Positions 5,598 through 7,453 of a stretch of DNA of 7,453 nucleotides are shown in pieces. Under the pieces are notes generated by a model. That model did not search any database. It saw only the letters and a list, made by a program, of their open reading frames with translations, and was not told the DNA's origin. A program made the position numbers and the translations under genes. The stretch comes from an uncultured Altererythrobacter sp. (GTDB lineage Bacteria; Pseudomonadota; Alphaproteobacteria; Sphingomonadales; Sphingomonadaceae): positions 1 through 7,453 of the forward strand of contig CALLIO010000201.1 of assembly GCA_938009055.1 (NCBI GenBank), read 5' to 3'. Numbering within the stretch: the first letter of the stretch is position 1; every line of letters begins with the position of its first letter.

Positions 5598-7453
5598 CTA
5601 ACCTTTCCGAAGCAGATGCCGCCAATGAATTGATGCGGCTTGCGCGGAAAATCGCGCGGCATGACAAGCTTTATCATGCGCAGGATAACCCCGAGATTAC
5701 CGATCAGGAATATGATGCGCTGGTCCGCCGCAACCGCGAGTTGGAGGAGGCCTTTCCCGATCTGATCCGCGATGATAGTCCTTCGAAAAAGGTCGGGCAT
5801 GAGGTGGCAGCCTCTCCGCTGTCCAAGGTCACGCATGAAGTGCGCATGATGAGCCTCGACAATGGGTTCAACCGCGAGGAAGTGGCAGAGTGGGTGGCGC
5901 GGATCAGGCGCTATCTCAACCTCGATGCGGATGCGCCAATCGTGATTACAGCCGAAGACAAGATTGATGGGCTGTCTTGCTCGCTGCGCTACGAACAGGG
6001 CAAGCTCGTGCGCGCGGCGACGCGCGGGGATGGGCAAGTGGGCGAGGATGTGACCGCCAATGCGCTCCACATTTCCGATATTCCTCAGCAGCTTCCAGAA
6101 GGCGTGCCGGATGTGTTCGAAGTGCGCGGCGAGGTTTATATGTCGCGCGCTGATTTTGCCGCGCTCAACGCTGCGCAGGAGGATGCGGGGGCCAAGCTTT
6201 TCGCCAATCCGCGCAATGCCGCCGCCGGTTCTTTTCGGCAAAAGGATGCGAGCGTCACTGCCAAGCGACCACTCAGATTCTGGGCCTATGGCTGGGGTGC
6301 GGCCTCCGAGGTCCCGTGCGATACGCAGCATGATATGATGCGCAGGATCGAAAGCTGGGGCTTTCCGCTTTCGCCCTTCCTCAAGCAAACCAACAGCGTG
6401 GATGCAATGATCGCGCATTATGAGGAGATTGGACGCCAGCGGCCCGATCTTCCTTATGAAATCGACGGGGTCGTCTACAAGGTTGATCGCCTCGATTATC
6501 AGCAGCGCTTGGGCTTTGTGGCGAAGGCGCCGCGCTGGGCATTGGCGCATAAATTCCCCGCTGAACGCGCCGAAACAACGCTGGAAGCAATCGACATTCA
6601 GGTCGGGCGCACGGGCAAATTGACGCCTGTTGGCAGGCTCGCCCCTGTGCTGGTCGGCGGGGTCACGGTGACCAATGTCACTCTCCACAATCGCGACGAG
6701 ATCGAGCGGCTGGGGGTGCGCCCGGGCGACCGCGTGGTGATCCAGCGCGCGGGCGATGTGATCCCGCAAGTCGTCGAAAATCTTACCAAGGATGACCCTC
6801 GCGAACCCTTCGCTTTCCCTGATCGCTGCCCTGAATGCGATAGCGAGGCTGTGGCTGAGGAAGGCGAGGTTGATGTGCGCTGCACGGGCGGGCTGATTTG
6901 CTCGGCCCAGCGGATCGAACGCTTGAAGCATTTCGTCAGCCGCAAGGCACTCGATATTGAGGGGCTGGGCGAGAAGACGCTAGTGCAATTTGTCGAGAAG
7001 GACTGGCTCGAAAGTCCGGCGGATATCTTCCGGTTGCGCGAAAAGCGCGAGGATATTTTGGCGCTCGAAGGATGGCAGGATAAGTCTGTCGACAACCTGT
7101 TGGCGGCTGTGGAGGAAAAGCGCGAGCCCGATGCGGCGCGGCTGCTGTTCGGTCTGGGCATCCGGCATGTGGGCGAAGTGACCGCGCGCGATTTGCTGAA
7201 ACATTTCAATGAGCTGCCTGCACTCCGTGACTTGGCCGAAAAGGCGCGCGCGGGCGACGAGGATGCAGCCAGCGAAGTTACTGCAATCGACGGGGTCGGC
7301 GATACGGTGGTCCGCGCGCTCGGCGATTTCTTTCACGAGCCGCACAATGTCAGCGTGTGGGAGGATCTGCTCAGCCAAGTCTCTCCGCCGCGCTACGAAG
7401 TCGAAACGCTCGATTCCCCTGTTGCAGGCAAGACCGTCGTCTTCACCGGCAAG
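5594..7453 (+). CDS. ligA: NAD+-dependent DNA ligase LigA (3' end outside window)
   Basis: LigA seals 3'-OH/5'-phosphate nicks using NAD+ in replication and repair. The 620 residues present run without a stop to the window edge. In order: the Ia NAD-binding domain with YHAQDNPEITDQEYDAL (27-43); the adenylation domain with SLDNGF (87-92), the catalytic lysine in EDKIDG (K123), RGDG (144-147), and EIDGVVYKVD (289-298); the OB fold with KFPAERAETTL and VGRTGKLTPVG; the four-Cys zinc finger (C412, C415, C430, C436); the helix-hairpin-helix region with LDIEGLGEKT, LLFGLGIRHVGE and VTAIDGVGDTV; and the first residues of the BRCT domain (AGKTVVFTGK at 611-620), where the window ends. All essential residues visible are intact. 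The start overlaps the stop of the small membrane gene as ATGA, implying translational coupling; no independent ribosome site is evident. Usual length is about 670-720 aa, so roughly 50-100 residues are missing. Confidence 0.98.
   Translation, partial: MTNLSEADAANELMRLARKIARHDKLYHAQDNPEITDQEYDALVRRNRELEEAFPDLIRDDSPSKKVGHEVAASPLSKVTHEVRMMSLDNGFNREEVAEWVARIRRYLNLDADAPIVITAEDKIDGLSCSLRYEQGKLVRAATRGDGQVGEDVTANALHISDIPQQLPEGVPDVFEVRGEVYMSRADFAALNAAQEDAGAKLFANPRNAAAGSFRQKDASVTAKRPLRFWAYGWGAASEVPCDTQHDMMRRIESWGFPLSPFLKQTNSVDAMIAHYEEIGRQRPDLPYEIDGVVYKVDRLDYQQRLGFVAKAPRWALAHKFPAERAETTLEAIDIQVGRTGKLTPVGRLAPVLVGGVTVTNVTLHNRDEIERLGVRPGDRVVIQRAGDVIPQVVENLTKDDPREPFAFPDRCPECDSEAVAEEGEVDVRCTGGLICSAQRIERLKHFVSRKALDIEGLGEKTLVQFVEKDWLESPADIFRLREKREDILALEGWQDKSVDNLLAAVEEKREPDAARLLFGLGIRHVGEVTARDLLKHFNELPALRDLAEKARAGDEDAASEVTAIDGVGDTVVRALGDFFHEPHNVSVWEDLLSQVSPPRYEVETLDSPVAGKTVVFTGK

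Noticed and set aside
5432..6931. 499-codon open frame on the minus strand opposite ligA
   Set aside because: It lies antisense to an unmistakable ligA and the end of the small membrane gene. Its composition is typical of a mirror frame of GC-rich coding DNA, and no family features were recognised.

Overview
The window is chromosomal DNA from an alphaproteobacterium, most likely a member of the Sphingomonadales (Erythrobacteraceae/Sphingomonadaceae type). The reasons are moderately high GC, the compact bamD - recN - (small gene) - ligA gene order, a TadE-like pilus protein at the left edge, and protein sequences that read as typical alphaproteobacterial versions of these families. This placement is inference; no rRNA or other marker is present. 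All genes are on the + strand.

Layout. Positions 2-490 hold the C-terminal part of a TadE-family pilus-assembly (pseudopilin-like) protein whose start lies outside the window. After an 88-bp gap comes a tightly coupled three-gene set (579-2420): a small membrane-anchored protein with a YPFFNWSLFS motif, a multi-pass membrane protein resembling the HTTM family (membrane domain related to vitamin K-dependent gamma-carboxylase), and a small DCC-family (DUF393) thiol-disulfide oxidoreductase-like protein with a CPFC motif. The first pair overlaps by 4 bp and the second by 20 bp, so they are very probably one operon. This is the least understood part of the window and the best candidate for an undescribed functional module.

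A 280-bp gap (2421-2700) separates that set from housekeeping genes: bamD (outer-membrane assembly lipoprotein, 2701-3516), recN (double-strand-break repair SMC-like ATPase, 3601-5268), a 108-aa three-helix membrane protein of unknown function (5271-5597), and ligA (NAD+-dependent DNA ligase, from 5594, cut by the window end in the BRCT domain). recN, the small membrane gene and ligA follow each other with 2-bp spacing and a 4-bp overlap and are probably co-transcribed and translationally coupled. The small membrane gene is clearly less GC-rich (about 47% by hand count) than the surrounding DNA.

The bamD and recN starts lack strong Shine-Dalgarno sequences and each has promoter-like boxes ending 6-8 nt before the ATG, which would produce leaderless or near-leaderless mRNAs. 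No tRNA, rRNA, CRISPR array, insertion sequence or convincing intrinsic terminator was seen.
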